Positions 42,594 to 52,623 of a stretch of 64,000 nucleotides of DNA are shown one piece after another. Made by a program: the position numbers and the translations under genes. Under the pieces are notes generated by a model, which was not told the DNA's origin, did not search any database, and was given only the letters and a program-made list of their open reading frames with translations. How positions within the stretch are numbered: the stretch's first letter is position 1; each line of letters opens with the position of its first letter. Source of the stretch: Terriglobus roseus DSM 18391 (GTDB lineage Bacteria; Acidobacteriota; Terriglobia; Terriglobales; Acidobacteriaceae); contig NC_018014.1 in NCBI RefSeq assembly GCF_000265425.1, forward strand, positions 1,364,001-1,428,000, given 5' to 3'.

Positions 42594-44849
42594 ATGTCAG
42601 TTCCCATTTCTCTCGACGCACCCTACCTCCTCCACATCGCGCAACTCCTGAATCTCCCTCTGCCGGGCATCCGCGCCGTCATCGCGCTCTCGGACGAGGG
42701 CTCCACGGTTCCGTTCATCGCCCGCTACCGCAAGGAAGCCACAGGCAACCTCGATGAAGTGCAGATCCGCGATATCGCAGAGAAGGTCGACTACTTCCGC
42801 GAACTCCTGCAACGGCGCGAGACCATCCTCGCCTCCATCACGGAGCAGGGTAAGCTGACCGACGACCTTAAGGCGCGCATCCTCGCCACCATGGATCGCA
42901 GCGAACTCGAAGATCTCTACCTGCCCTATAAGCCCAAGCGCCGCACCAAGGCCACCATCGCCCGCGAGAAAGGACTTGAGCCACTCGCCGACTACCTTTG
43001 GAACCAGTCGCCCGCCGCTCTCGATCTCATCGCTCTGGCACAATCGCTCGTCGACCCGGTTAAGGAAGTCGCCACCATCGAAGATGCGCTCGAAGGCGCG
43101 CGCCACATCGTCGCAGAACGCATCAGCGAAGACGCTGAGGTGCGCAAGGCCACGCGCCACCTCATGTTTGAAGAGGGCTTCATCATCAGCCGTAAGTCCT
43201 TCGACGCCGTCGATGAGCAGGAAAAGTTCAAGATGTACTACGACTACCGCGAGCCCGTGAAGACGATTCCGTCCCACCGCATGCTCGCCGTCCGTCGCGG
43301 CGAATCCGAAAACGTCCTTTACTGGATGATCGAGCTCGAGGAGCCGCGTGTCCTCGGCCTCATGCGCTCGCGCATCCACAAGGCCGACGGAGACTGGACG
43401 CCCCACCTCAACCAGGCCGTTGAAGACTGCTGGAAGCGTCTGCTCAACTCCTCGATCCAGGTTGAGATCCGCATCGAACTCAAGCGCCGCTCCGACGCAG
43501 CGGCCATCGACGTCTTCCGCGACAACCTTGAGAACCTCCTCCTCGCCGCACCCGCCGGTCCCATCGGTGTCCTCGGCGTCGATCCCGGTCTGCGAACAGG
43601 TTGCAAGCTGGCCGTCGTCAACGAAACCGGCAAGTTCCTCGCCGACGATGTCATCTACCCGCACACCGGCCGCACCAAGGAAGCCACCGACAAACTCGCG
43701 GCGCTCATCGCAAAGCACAACATCCGCGCCATCGCCATCGGCAACGGCACCGCCTCGCGCGAAACCGACGCCTTTCTCCGCGACTTCCTCAAAGAGAAAG
43801 GTCTCGCCAACATCTTCCGCGTCACCGTCTCTGAAGCCGGCGCCAGCGTCTACTCTGCCTCCGACGTCGCACGGCAGGAGTTCCCAAACCTCGACCTCAC
43901 CGTCCGAGGCGCCATCTCCATCGCACGCCGCCTGCAGGATCCTCTCGCCGAACTCGTGAAGGTCGACCCCAAGTCCATCGGCGTCGGACAGTATCAACAC
44001 GACGTCGATCAGCGACAGCTCCAGCAATCCCTTGAAGCCGCCATCGAAAGCTGCGTGAACCGCGTCGGCGTCGATCTCAATACGGCCTCATGGACGCTGC
44101 TGCGCTACGTCTCCGGCGTCACTGAACGCGTCGCACTCAACATCGTCAGCTTCCGCGACGAGCGCGGCCAGTTCCGTTCACGCTCGCAACTGCATGAGGT
44201 TCCGGGCATCGGCCCCAAGACCTTCGAACAGGCCGCAGGCTTTCTGCGTGTTCGCGACGGCGATCAGCCGCTCGACAACACCGCCGTCCATCCGGAGTCC
44301 TACGGCCTCGTCGAAGAGATCGCAAAGTCCCTCTCCGCGCCCGTCTCAGACCTCATCCGGGCGCCGCATCTCCTCTCGGGCGTCAAGCAGAGCAGCTTCG
44401 CTGCAGGCACCTTCACCTGGAACGACATCGTCGAAGAGCTTAAGAAGCCGGGCCGCGATCCACGCGACACCTTCGTCGCTCCCACTTTCAATGAAGCCGT
44501 GCGCGACCTCGCCGACGTCGTCCCCGGCATGGTGCTCGAAGGCGTCGTCAGCAACGTCACCAAGTTCGGCGCCTTCGTCGACGTAGGTGTCCACCAGGAC
44601 GGCCTCGTCCATATCTCCGAGATCTCGAACCGCTTCATCAAAGACGCCTCCGAGGTCCTCAAGGCCGGCCAGATCGTCAAGGTCAAGGTTCTCTCCGCAG
44701 ACATCAAGACCAAGCGCATCGCCCTCTCCATCAAGGCGCTGCAGGCTCCATCCACTCCAACCGTCAAGAACCGTCCGGTGAAAGAGACGAAAGCGATCCC
44801 GGTCAGCGATCAGCTCGCGGCTCTCTCATCCAAATGGCGCACACGCTAA
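42594..44849 (+). CDS. tex: Tex-family transcription accessory protein
   Basis: A 751-residue protein matching Tex along its whole length: N-terminal helical domain (STVPFIARYRKEATGNLDEVQIRDI), ELEDLYLPYKPKRRTKATIAREKGLEPLA, the YqgF/RNase H-like core (VLGVDPGLRTGCKLAVVNETGKF), KVDPKSIGVGQYQHDVDQ, helix-hairpin-helix region (VPGIGPKTFEQAAGFLRV) and a C-terminal S1 RNA-binding domain (GMVLEGVVSNVTKFGAFVDVGVHQDGLVHISEIS). A conserved housekeeping gene acting on nucleic acids. It has its own start 70 bp after the ANTAR gene and ends before a strong bidirectional terminator. Confidence 0.95.
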   Translation: MSVPISLDAPYLLHIAQLLNLPLPGIRAVIALSDEGSTVPFIARYRKEATGNLDEVQIRDIAEKVDYFRELLQRRETILASITEQGKLTDDLKARILATMDRSELEDLYLPYKPKRRTKATIAREKGLEPLADYLWNQSPAALDLIALAQSLVDPVKEVATIEDALEGARHIVAERISEDAEVRKATRHLMFEEGFIISRKSFDAVDEQEKFKMYYDYREPVKTIPSHRMLAVRRGESENVLYWMIELEEPRVLGLMRSRIHKADGDWTPHLNQAVEDCWKRLLNSSIQVEIRIELKRRSDAAAIDVFRDNLENLLLAAPAGPIGVLGVDPGLRTGCKLAVVNETGKFLADDVIYPHTGRTKEATDKLAALIAKHNIRAIAIGNGTASRETDAFLRDFLKEKGLANIFRVTVSEAGASVYSASDVARQEFPNLDLTVRGAISIARRLQDPLAELVKVDPKSIGVGQYQHDVDQRQLQQSLEAAIESCVNRVGVDLNTASWTLLRYVSGVTERVALNIVSFRDERGQFRSRSQLHEVPGIGPKTFEQAAGFLRVRDGDQPLDNTAVHPESYGLVEEIAKSLSAPVSDLIRAPHLLSGVKQSSFAAGTFTWNDIVEELKKPGRDPRDTFVAPTFNEAVRDLADVVPGMVLEGVVSNVTKFGAFVDVGVHQDGLVHISEISNRFIKDASEVLKAGQIVKVKVLSADIKTKRIALSIKALQAPSTPTVKNRPVKETKAIPVSDQLAALSSKWRTR

Positions 44850-44864
44850 TCCCGCAACGAAGAA

Positions 44865-44896
44865 ACGGCACGCGCCAGGGAACTGGTGCGTGCCGT
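44865..44896. terminator. Strong bidirectional terminator between tex and the convergent gene
   Basis: A 14-bp stem (ACGGCACGCGCCAG with CTGGTGCGTGCCGT, one G-T pair) closes a GGAA tetraloop, 15 bp after the tex stop and 42 bp from the stop of the convergent gene. T-rich sequence follows on the minus strand (TTTCTTCG). Confidence 0.75.
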
Positions 44897-44938
44897 TGCT
44901 CTCTGTAACAGAGCGGTGCGGTTTTCTGACGAGCCGTG

Positions 44939-46189
44939 CTACCAGACGGTCACAGCCTGTAGCGCCGGTGCGCCTGTCTTTCCATCCACCACGCTGATCT
45001 TTAAAACAGCTTCCATGTTCTCTTCGCCAATCGGCTTTCCCAGCCGCTCTTCCAACTCAGCCATGTAGTGCGGATCCGTCAGGAACTCCGCGGCGGCCTC
45101 GGTGCCGTTCCGTCCCAGGCCCGCCACCACCACGATCAGGCTGCCCGTCGTCTTGTCGCGAAAGCGGCCAAAGACCGCGTAATCGTCGGACGCCGAGTAG
45201 GGCAGGTTGTGGTCGCGCTCCCAATGCTGCCTCGGATCCGACGCACTCCGGATAGCCGGTGTGCTCGGCCCGTCCAGGCGATAGCGTGTGTCCTGCAGCA
45301 GGCGCCTGGTCCAGCCATTGCTATAGGCACCGATCAGAATGACGGATCGGTCGCGCAGGTCGCTTAGGGTTGTCGTATTCGCCGGCTGCAACTCGTACTC
45401 GCTGCCGTTCTTCTGCAGCAATCCGCTCATCCGCGCAGTAGCGGCTGCCGCCTGCATCGAAACGAATGGGTATTCGGCCCCTTTGCCCGCCGTCTCTGTA
45501 CCGGAGTACGGGTTAGGCGAATAGACCACCACACCCGGTACTAGTAGCGGTGTGCCGCGATCGTGCAGGACAGGGGACCAGAAGCGGTCAACCGCGGTGG
45601 TCCGCGCAGCTTGAACGCGATGGTTGACGAAGGCTAGTGCCAGTCCCAGCGCGACCACCGTCACCAGGACCACCAGGGGAAGCGACCGCCACTGGTTGAC
45701 TTGGGCCGCAGGCGGCAGGGCAGCGGGCACAGGCAACGCGTACGCTGCGACCGGGGTGTCAAACGTCGGTGTCACGGCCGTTTCAGCAGCGTCTACTGGC
45801 TTCACAACGCGTTGAAAGTCCGGCACATACGACCCCTGCGGAATCGTGATCTCCAGCGCAGCGTCTTCGTGGTCGTGATAGTAGATCGCCAGGCGCTTGC
45901 GCACCTCGCCCGCGGTGTAGCGCACGACGGTGTCGTTGTTGGTGTCGTAGTCGGTCGACCGGCCGAAGACCTCGATCCCGATCGTCCGTTCCTTGATCTG
46001 GGGACCGTTGCCGTCCAGCGTCTGCGCAACCACGTACCGCAGGAATGCGGGGTACCGCTTGCTGTTCGAGAACTGCGGGCTGTGCAGAACACCCTCCAGC
46101 TCCGCCCATACGAACGTATGGTCAGCTTCCGTCTGCGGAGCCCACCGTTCGCGATCTGTCTTCTGTATGACCATTGGCGGCACCATCAT
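44939..46189 (-). CDS. ToxR-like membrane-bound regulator, acidobacterial family
   Basis: About 416 residues from ATG 46189 (46186 and 46174 are alternatives). The N-terminal 110 residues carry a domain that recurs at the start of many acidobacterial membrane proteins: LEGVLHSPQFSNSKRYPAFLRYVV, GPQIKERTIGIEVFGRSTDYDTNNDTVVRYTAGEVRKRLAIYY, ITIPQGSYVPDF. It looks like a DNA-binding domain. A Pro/Ala linker and one helix (SLPLVVLVTVVALGLALAFV, about residues 155-175) lead to an extracytoplasmic domain of about 240 residues of unknown fold (VILIGAYSNGWTRRLL, IVVVAGLGRNGTEAAAEFL). It is divergent from a large TonB receptor and could sense substrate and regulate it; DNA binding is inferred. Confidence 0.55.
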   Translation of the reverse strand: MMVPPMVIQKTDRERWAPQTEADHTFVWAELEGVLHSPQFSNSKRYPAFLRYVVAQTLDGNGPQIKERTIGIEVFGRSTDYDTNNDTVVRYTAGEVRKRLAIYYHDHEDAALEITIPQGSYVPDFQRVVKPVDAAETAVTPTFDTPVAAYALPVPAALPPAAQVNQWRSLPLVVLVTVVALGLALAFVNHRVQAARTTAVDRFWSPVLHDRGTPLLVPGVVVYSPNPYSGTETAGKGAEYPFVSMQAAAATARMSGLLQKNGSEYELQPANTTTLSDLRDRSVILIGAYSNGWTRRLLQDTRYRLDGPSTPAIRSASDPRQHWERDHNLPYSASDDYAVFGRFRDKTTGSLIVVVAGLGRNGTEAAAEFLTDPHYMAELEERLGKPIGEENMEAVLKISVVDGKTGAPALQAVTVW

Positions 46190-46477
46190 AGCCAATGCCG
46201 TATGCCTTTGCACATGGCTACTCTGGCGTTGCTCCCGCCGTCCCCCGACCATCCCCCTCTCCCCTTGCAAGGAACCGTGGCAAGGGGTGACAAACCGTGA
46301 GTCACTTGCTCCCTCTCTGCCGCGCAACAGACGGTGTTGTGCGGATTGGAACGGCGTGCTGAAACGTCTGCACCCGTCCCGCGAACTTTTATCCGGCCTG
46401 TCAGAATCCCCGACTGTCGCGCAATCATGCAGCGATGGCGCTCTGGCAGGCGAACCGATTGCCTTTGGAGAGCCAAA
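46190..46477. promoter_or_regulatory. 288-bp divergent intergenic region with an inverted repeat
   Basis: The region between the ToxR-like gene and the TonB receptor holds no ORF of interest. CCCCTTGC (46261-46268) pairs with GCAAGGGG (46280-46287) around an 11-base spacer, a possible operator. GGAG at 46467-46470 is the ribosome site of the receptor. Confidence 0.35.
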
Positions 46478-49400
46478 ATGAAGATCAACAGAATCCTGGG
46501 CACGGCATCTGCCCTGGTGCTTTGTTCCACAGCCAGCGGTGTCGCCTCCGCTCAGCTCAGCACCGCGACCATGTTCGGCGTCGTCCGCGACGCCTCCGGC
46601 GCCTCGGTCCCGAATGCCACCATTACACTGACGCAAACCGATACCAACTTCACCAGCAAGGTCACTGCAAAGGATGACGGCAGCTACCACGTGGAGTTCC
46701 TGCCGGTTGGTCCTTATAAGCTGACCGTCACCTCAGAGGGATTCAAGACCCTGGAGCGCTCCGGTATCGTTTTGGCCGTCATGCAGAACGCCGAGGTAAA
46801 CCTGGCGCTCGAGATCGGTGGCGCCGTCGACACCGTGAACGTCACCAGTGACGTCCCGCTGATCAACGTCGGCAACTCCACCCTGGGCAACACGGTCAGC
46901 AACGTCGAAATCGACAACCTGCCCCTGATCAACCGTGACGTGACACGGCTGCTGCAACTGGTACCGGGCGTGCAGAGCGTGCAGACTGCAAACAGCCTCG
47001 GATTCCAGGAACTCCACGTCCTCGTAAACGGCGCCGCGGACAGCCTCGTCGGTCAGACTTCGTACTACCTGGACGGCGGTCTGAACATGACCGGCCTGCG
47101 CAACAGCGGTAACGCGGTGCCCAACCCGGACGCTGTCAGCCAGTTCAACGTGGTGACGAACAACTATAGTGCCCAGCTCGGCAAGTACTCGTCCGCCGTA
47201 GTCAGCGTCATCACCAAGAGCGGTACGAACAAGTTCCACGGATCGGCCTTCGAGTTCTACCGGTCGCGCAACTTCAATGCGACGACCCATCTGCAGGGCA
47301 GCAAGAACCCCTACAACCAGCACCGCTTTGGCGGAACGGTCGGCGGCCCCATCCGCCACGACAAGGACTTCTTCTTCGCCAGCGCCGCCGCCTTCCGTTT
47401 CATTCAGTACGGCAACTACAACGGCAGCCTGCCCAGCCTGGCGCAGCAGGCGGGTAACTTCTCAGAGAACACCCCCACGCCAGCCGAGCAGGCCAACTGC
47501 AAAGCCACGCCGACGGCTGCTGCGAACACCGCCGTCCACTTCCTGGTCTGCAATCCTGCCACCGGCCTGCCATACGCAAATAACACGCTACCCACCGTCG
47601 ACCCGACGGCCGTCAACATCCTGAAGTACGTCCGCGCGAACCTGCCGACACAGCAGCCCGCGCAGTTCGGCGATACTCGCTACACCTACCGCACCCGGTC
47701 GCCGCTGCCTGAGCAGAACAACGAGTATCTGATCAAAACTGATCATCAACTCGCTGCAAAACATAGACTTACCCTGAGCTACTTCATGCTGGACTACAAG
47801 GTTCGCAGCGTTCCGACGACCTTCACCCAGGCATGGTCCTACTCCGACTACGCGAACAAGCAGCAGAACGCGAACATCGCCGAAACGTGGACCGTCAGCG
47901 ACCGCACGGTCAACCAGTTCTTCGTCGGCTACACGCGCCAGAACGGTGGACGTAACCCCGTTCCCGGCAACAGCACCCTGGCGGATTTCGGTTCAGACTT
48001 CGGCGTGGTCGGCACGCCCTCGCGCGGACAGATCGCCGTCGGCGGCGTCGAGGCGTTCACCCTCGGCCAGGCCATCACCGGCCCCAAGGCGGGTTCCAAC
48101 GTCTACAACGTGCGCGACGTCCTCGCGACGACCCGCGGCAAGCACTCCATCTACGTTGGCGGTGAGGCGGGCCTGGAGAAGGACTTCCAGCTCACATCCC
48201 TCTCGAACTACGGCTCCTTCGCCTTCAACACGGCCAACGGCGCCAGCGGCGCTCGCACCACCAACGGGCTTTCGGACTTCCTGGCCGGCGTCCCGACCAC
48301 GATGGCGCAGGACACCGGCCTCTATGCCAACGCCAGCTACTTCAACTACGGCATCTTTGCCCAGGACGACTGGCGTGTCCGCAGCAACCTGACCATCAAT
48401 GTTGGCCTTCGGTATGACTGGCAGCAGGCGCCGACCGAACCGCTCTCACGCCAGACGAACTTCTCGCCGGGCGTGCAGTCCCGTGCGTTCCCCAACGTTT
48501 CGATCGTAGGTAAGACGGGACCGCAGCTTGCGCCCGTGGGTATGCTCTTCCCGGGCGATCCCGGTGTGCCGCGCGGTGGCGTCTTCACGCCCCGGAACCA
48601 CGTCTCGCCGCGTGTCGGCTTTGCCTTCGACCCGAACGGCAAGGGAACCACGGTCTTCCACGGTGCAGCCGGCCTCTTCTTCGGCGGCATCTCGGGCAAC
48701 GAGTGGGAGTTCCCATCCAACTTCGCGCCGTACGCCGTCCGCAACACCTACAACAAGGTCGTCTCGCTCACGCACCCCTACCAGGGTGATCCCACGGAGT
48801 TCCCAACAGGAACCAATCCCTATCCGGCACTCAGCTACAAGGGAGACGGCAACGTAACCTTCCTGCCGCTGAACCAGGTAGTGGCCTTCGACCCCAACTA
48901 CAAGTGGCCCTACTCCATCCAGATCAACGCGGGCTTCCAGCACCAGTTGACGAGCGGGCTGGCCATCAGCGCGTACTACGTCGGATCGTTGAATCGGAAA
49001 CTGCCGCTCTATAACGACATCAATGGACCACAGTTCAACATCAACGCTGCCGGAGCCAGCGGCGCAAGCTGCACGGATCTGAGCAAGGCCTGCGGCTACG
49101 CCAACAACAGCAACACGGTCAACAACCGCCGCCCGCTGAACTCGCAGTTCGGAGCATCTGCGGCGAATCCGCTCTACAGCCAGGTCTACATCATCCGCTC
49201 GAACCAGAACTCGAACTACAACGGCTTGCAGGTCACAATCGAGCAGCGCCTCACACACCGCGTCAGCGCCCGCGGCTACTACTCCTGGAGCAAGACGCTG
49301 CAGAGCAACAATCTCAACAACCAGGGCGGCATGAACGGCGTCTTCGTCGACAACAACTTCCCGGAGCTTGAGGTCCGCCAGCGCTCCGATCAGGATCGCC

Positions 49401-49972
49401 GCCACATGATGACGGCGACGGTGGTCTGGAAGCCGGACTACTTCGACAACTTCAACCATGTCGTCCGCTACTTCGCCAACGGCTGGACCGTCACCGCCAT
49501 CTGGACCGCAAACAGCGGCCAGCCCTTCACCATCACCACCGGCGTCGATAACTACTTCTCCGGCAACGGCAACAACCGCGTCAGTGTCGTCCCGGGCAAG
49601 ACGCCCCGCGTCCTCGACAACAACGGCTCGCGCGCAACAGCCATGAACCAGTGGTTCGACACCTCCGCATTCTGCCGTCCCGGTGTGGACGCAGGTTGCC
49701 CCGGCGTCGGCCCGCTCGGCCTCCTCGGCAACTTCCGCGCAGCCACGCTCGACAGCCCCGGCTACCGCAACATCGACACCTCCATCTTCAAGGACTTCGC
49801 GCTCTTCCGCGAAGGGGTCAAGTTCCAGATCCGCGGAGAGTCCACCAACGTCTTCAACCTCACCAACCTCGGCCAGCCAACCGCCGCTGCCAACAACACG
49901 AACTACGGCAAGGTCACCAGCACGTCCGGCAACAACCGCATCATCCAGGTCGGTGGCCGAATCCTGTTCTAA
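46478..49972 (+). CDS. Oar-type TonB-dependent receptor with carboxypeptidase-regulatory-like domain
   Basis: About 1164 residues from ATG 46478, with GGAG seven bases upstream and a signal peptide (NRILGTASALVLCSTASGVASAQ). Domain order: regulatory-like beta domain (TATMFGVVRDASGASVPNATITLTQ ... GSYHVEFLPVGPYKLTVTSEGF), plug (IDNLPLINRDVTRLLQLVPGV, YYLDGGLNMTGLRNSGN) and barrel, ending NRIIQVGGRILF with terminal Phe. It differs from the receptor at 20691 in plug and barrel sequence. Downstream of it, after a strong terminator, lies the uronate polysaccharide locus, which it may serve. Confidence 0.85.
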   Translation: MKINRILGTASALVLCSTASGVASAQLSTATMFGVVRDASGASVPNATITLTQTDTNFTSKVTAKDDGSYHVEFLPVGPYKLTVTSEGFKTLERSGIVLAVMQNAEVNLALEIGGAVDTVNVTSDVPLINVGNSTLGNTVSNVEIDNLPLINRDVTRLLQLVPGVQSVQTANSLGFQELHVLVNGAADSLVGQTSYYLDGGLNMTGLRNSGNAVPNPDAVSQFNVVTNNYSAQLGKYSSAVVSVITKSGTNKFHGSAFEFYRSRNFNATTHLQGSKNPYNQHRFGGTVGGPIRHDKDFFFASAAAFRFIQYGNYNGSLPSLAQQAGNFSENTPTPAEQANCKATPTAAANTAVHFLVCNPATGLPYANNTLPTVDPTAVNILKYVRANLPTQQPAQFGDTRYTYRTRSPLPEQNNEYLIKTDHQLAAKHRLTLSYFMLDYKVRSVPTTFTQAWSYSDYANKQQNANIAETWTVSDRTVNQFFVGYTRQNGGRNPVPGNSTLADFGSDFGVVGTPSRGQIAVGGVEAFTLGQAITGPKAGSNVYNVRDVLATTRGKHSIYVGGEAGLEKDFQLTSLSNYGSFAFNTANGASGARTTNGLSDFLAGVPTTMAQDTGLYANASYFNYGIFAQDDWRVRSNLTINVGLRYDWQQAPTEPLSRQTNFSPGVQSRAFPNVSIVGKTGPQLAPVGMLFPGDPGVPRGGVFTPRNHVSPRVGFAFDPNGKGTTVFHGAAGLFFGGISGNEWEFPSNFAPYAVRNTYNKVVSLTHPYQGDPTEFPTGTNPYPALSYKGDGNVTFLPLNQVVAFDPNYKWPYSIQINAGFQHQLTSGLAISAYYVGSLNRKLPLYNDINGPQFNINAAGASGASCTDLSKACGYANNSNTVNNRRPLNSQFGASAANPLYSQVYIIRSNQNSNYNGLQVTIEQRLTHRVSARGYYSWSKTLQSNNLNNQGGMNGVFVDNNFPELEVRQRSDQDRRHMMTATVVWKPDYFDNFNHVVRYFANGWTVTAIWTANSGQPFTITTGVDNYFSGNGNNRVSVVPGKTPRVLDNNGSRATAMNQWFDTSAFCRPGVDAGCPGVGPLGLLGNFRAATLDSPGYRNIDTSIFKDFALFREGVKFQIRGESTNVFNLTNLGQPTAAANNTNYGKVTSTSGNNRIIQVGGRILF

Positions 49973-49991
49973 ACCGCACTGCCTCCTCAAA

Positions 49992-50023
49992 GCGGCAGCG
50001 AAGCACCACGCCTTCGCTGCCGC
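49992..50023 (+). terminator. Intrinsic terminator after the second TonB receptor
   Basis: GCGGCAGCGAAG (49992-50003) and CTTCGCTGCCGC (50012-50023) form a perfect 12-bp stem with an 8-base loop, followed by ATTTCTCTC, 19 bp after the receptor stop. Confidence 0.8.
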
Positions 50024-50069
50024 ATTTCTCTCAGTTCTGTCCGGCCAGCTTGCAGGCGATTAAGGTAAG

Positions 50070-51410
50070 GTGGACAACGATAAGTTCCGGCATCGTTCTC
50101 TGCCGGCAACGGAGGATGCTCGCTTGACGAACGCCGCAACGCAAAAGATCTTCTACGGCTGGTGGATCGTCGTCGCCGCGTTCCTCAATCTATTCCTCGC
50201 CGTCGGCGTCATCTTCTACGGCTTCCCGGTCTTCTATCCGGCCTTCGTCCAGGCGCTCGGCTTCAGCCGCGGGCAAGTCACGCAGGGCTTCCTGCTCGGC
50301 TTCCTCATCGTCGGCCTGCCCTTCGGTCTACTCACCGGTATCCTCATCGACCGCATCGGCGCCCGCGCCGTCATCCTCTCCGGCGTCGGACTCATCGGTC
50401 TCCCGCTCATCGCCATGGGCCACATGCACCACTTCTGGCAGTATCAGGTCCTCTGCGTCATCGAGGTCATCGGCTACGTGCTCGCCGGCCCCATCTCCAA
50501 TCAGGTACTCATCGCCCACTGGTTTCACGAGCGACGTGGACGCGCCATGGGGTACGCCTACCTCGGCCTGGGCCTTGGAGGCGCGGCGGCACCGCCCACC
50601 ATCAACTGGCTCATCCGCTCCGTCGGCTGGCGTCATGCGCTTGAGATCGTCGGCGCCGTCATCCTCATCGTGCTCTTTCCCGTCGGTGTCTTCCTCACGC
50701 GCTCAACACCCGCCGACATGGGCCTGAACCCTGACGGCGCGCTCGCACCCGCAGCCCTGGAACCAGCCGCAGCAGGAGGCGTCTTCAGCGTTATCGGCAC
50801 CGCCATGCGCGACCGCAACTTCTGGCTCATCCTCGCCGGCTCCGCGCTCGTGATCGGCGCCATGAACGCCGTCATCCAGCACTTCATCTTCTTCCTCGTC
50901 AGCAACGGCTACTCATCCGTAAGCGCCTCGCGATTCCTCTCGGTCCTGCTGCTCGCCAGCCTCGGCGGCCGCGTCATCGTGGGCTACATCGCCGATCGCT
51001 TCCGCAAGAAGAACACCATGGCACTCTTCTACGCGTTGCTCGGCCTGGCCATCCCCATCCTTTTCGTAGCGCACCTGCCCGTCGCGGCTTTCTCCTTTGC
51101 CGTCATCTTCGGCTTCGCCATGGGCGCGGACTACATGCTCATCCCGCTCGTCACCGCAGAGTGCTTCGGCGTAAAGTCCCTCGGCAAGCTGCTCGCACTC
51201 ATCATCGCCGGCTACTCCATCGGTCAGTGGATGGGCCCATGGGTCGCCGGACGCATCTTCGACCGTTATGGCAGCTACGATCCCGCATGGAAGTTCATGT
51301 GTGGTGCGGCCCTGCTCGGCGCCGCTGCGATTTACGCAATTCGCAAGCCACGCGCTACCATCATGGCGTCGCCTGAAGCCTTGGTCATCGAAACCTCATC
51401 CGCAAAGTAA
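50070..51410 (+). CDS. MFS transporter, first gene of the uronate polysaccharide locus
   Basis: A 446-residue transporter with twelve helices. GTG 50070 follows TAAGGTAAG; a TTG start at 50123 is possible. FYGWWIVVAAFLNLFLAVGVIFYGFPVF is the helix-1 opening of the oxalate/formate antiporter and monocarboxylate-like MFS group, and GILIDRIGARAVILSGVGL is the loop 2-3 signature. A central insert (PADMGLNPDGA) is also common there. It is followed 34 bp later by an oxidoreductase gene, so it probably imports an acidic sugar or its breakdown product. Confidence 0.75.
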   Translation: MDNDKFRHRSLPATEDARLTNAATQKIFYGWWIVVAAFLNLFLAVGVIFYGFPVFYPAFVQALGFSRGQVTQGFLLGFLIVGLPFGLLTGILIDRIGARAVILSGVGLIGLPLIAMGHMHHFWQYQVLCVIEVIGYVLAGPISNQVLIAHWFHERRGRAMGYAYLGLGLGGAAAPPTINWLIRSVGWRHALEIVGAVILIVLFPVGVFLTRSTPADMGLNPDGALAPAALEPAAAGGVFSVIGTAMRDRNFWLILAGSALVIGAMNAVIQHFIFFLVSNGYSSVSASRFLSVLLLASLGGRVIVGYIADRFRKKNTMALFYALLGLAIPILFVAHLPVAAFSFAVIFGFAMGADYMLIPLVTAECFGVKSLGKLLALIIAGYSIGQWMGPWVAGRIFDRYGSYDPAWKFMCGAALLGAAAIYAIRKPRATIMASPEALVIETSSAK

Positions 51411-51444
51411 GTCACGGCATCACTCGCTCAAGGACAAAGTGAAC

Positions 51445-52620
51445 ATGCAAGAGAAGCGCATCGGCATCATCATGAACGGCGTCACCGGACGCATGGGTCT
51501 CAACCAGCACCTCATCCGCTCCGTGCTCGCCATCCGCAACGCCGGCGGCCTGCCCATCGGTGACGGCACCGTCCTCATGCCCGATCCCATCCTCGTCGGC
51601 CGCAACGAAGCGAAGCTCAAGGCCATCGCCGACGCACACGGCGTCACGCGCTACAGCACCGACCTCGAGCGCTGCCTCGGCGACGAGAAGGATGAGATCT
51701 ACTTTGACTCCGGCACCACCGGCCTCCGCGAAACCTTCGTCTCGGAGGCCATCGACGCCGGCAAGAACGTCTACTGCGAAAAGCCGCTCTCCACCTCCGT
51801 CGAGTCAGCCCTGCGCCTCGCAAAGAAGGCCGCAAGCGCCGGTGTGAAGCAGGGCATCGTGCAGGACAAACTCTTCCTGCCCGGCGTTCGCAAGCTGCGC
51901 CGCCTCATCGAATCCGGCTTCTTCGGCCGCATCCTCTCCGTTCGCGGCGAGTTCGGCTACTGGGTCTTCGAAGGCGATTGGGGCGGCCAGCCCGCACAGC
52001 GTCCGTCATGGAACTACCGCAAGGAAGAGGATGGCGGCATCATCCTCGACATGTTCTGTCACTGGCGTTACGTGCTCGACCACACCTTCGCACCCGTACA
52101 GTCCGTCTCCTGCATGGGCGCCACGCACATCCCGCAGCGCGTCGATGAGAACGGCAAGACTTACCAGGCAACGGCAGACGACGCAGCCTACGGCTCCTTC
52201 CAGCTCGAAGGCGATATCTTCGCGCAGATCAACTCGTCGTGGACCACGCGCGTCTATCGCGACGAACTCTTCAACCTGCACGTCGACGGCACGGAAGGCA
52301 GCGCCATCGCCGGCCTGCGCGACTGCAAGACGCAGCACCGCGTCAACACACCCAAGCCCACGTGGAACCCCGATCTGCCCAATCCCTTCAAGTTCCGCGA
52401 ACACTGGCAGGAAGTGCCCGACAATGCCAACTTTGAGAACGCCTTCAAAGTCCAGTGGGAGCTTTATCTCAAGCACGTCGCACTCGGCACGCCCTTCCCG
52501 CACACCTTCGTCGACGGCGCGCGGGGCGTACAGCTCGCCGAACTCGGCCTGAAGTCCTGGGCAGAGCGTCGCTGGCTCGACGTCCCCGTCATCAAAGACG
52601 CAGACGTGCTGAAGGCGTAA
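51445..52620 (+). CDS. Gfo/Idh/MocA-family oxidoreductase
   Basis: A 391-residue NAD(P)-dependent sugar dehydrogenase from ATG 51445 (AAGGA upstream). The Rossmann domain opens RIGIIMNGVTGRMGLNQHL, a variant of G-x-G-x-x-G with an insert, and has the family motif NVYCEKPLST. The C-terminal domain has GGIILDMFCHWRYVLDH, in which the His and Asp stand where catalytic residues lie in this family. Followed three bases later by an isomerase gene, the two probably act in succession on one sugar. Confidence 0.8.
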   Translation: MQEKRIGIIMNGVTGRMGLNQHLIRSVLAIRNAGGLPIGDGTVLMPDPILVGRNEAKLKAIADAHGVTRYSTDLERCLGDEKDEIYFDSGTTGLRETFVSEAIDAGKNVYCEKPLSTSVESALRLAKKAASAGVKQGIVQDKLFLPGVRKLRRLIESGFFGRILSVRGEFGYWVFEGDWGGQPAQRPSWNYRKEEDGGIILDMFCHWRYVLDHTFAPVQSVSCMGATHIPQRVDENGKTYQATADDAAYGSFQLEGDIFAQINSSWTTRVYRDELFNLHVDGTEGSAIAGLRDCKTQHRVNTPKPTWNPDLPNPFKFREHWQEVPDNANFENAFKVQWELYLKHVALGTPFPHTFVDGARGVQLAELGLKSWAERRWLDVPVIKDADVLKA

Positions 52621-52623
52621 CGC

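Noticed and set aside
42597..44027. Long minus-strand frame of 476 codons inside tex
   Set aside because: It mirrors the tex gene; high-GC codon use keeps the opposite strand open. The plus-strand protein matches Tex over its full length.
48446..49990. Long minus-strand frame of 514 codons inside the second TonB receptor
   Set aside because: Composition is Val/Ala/Gly/Asp-rich with no motif; it is the antisense of the receptor barrel.
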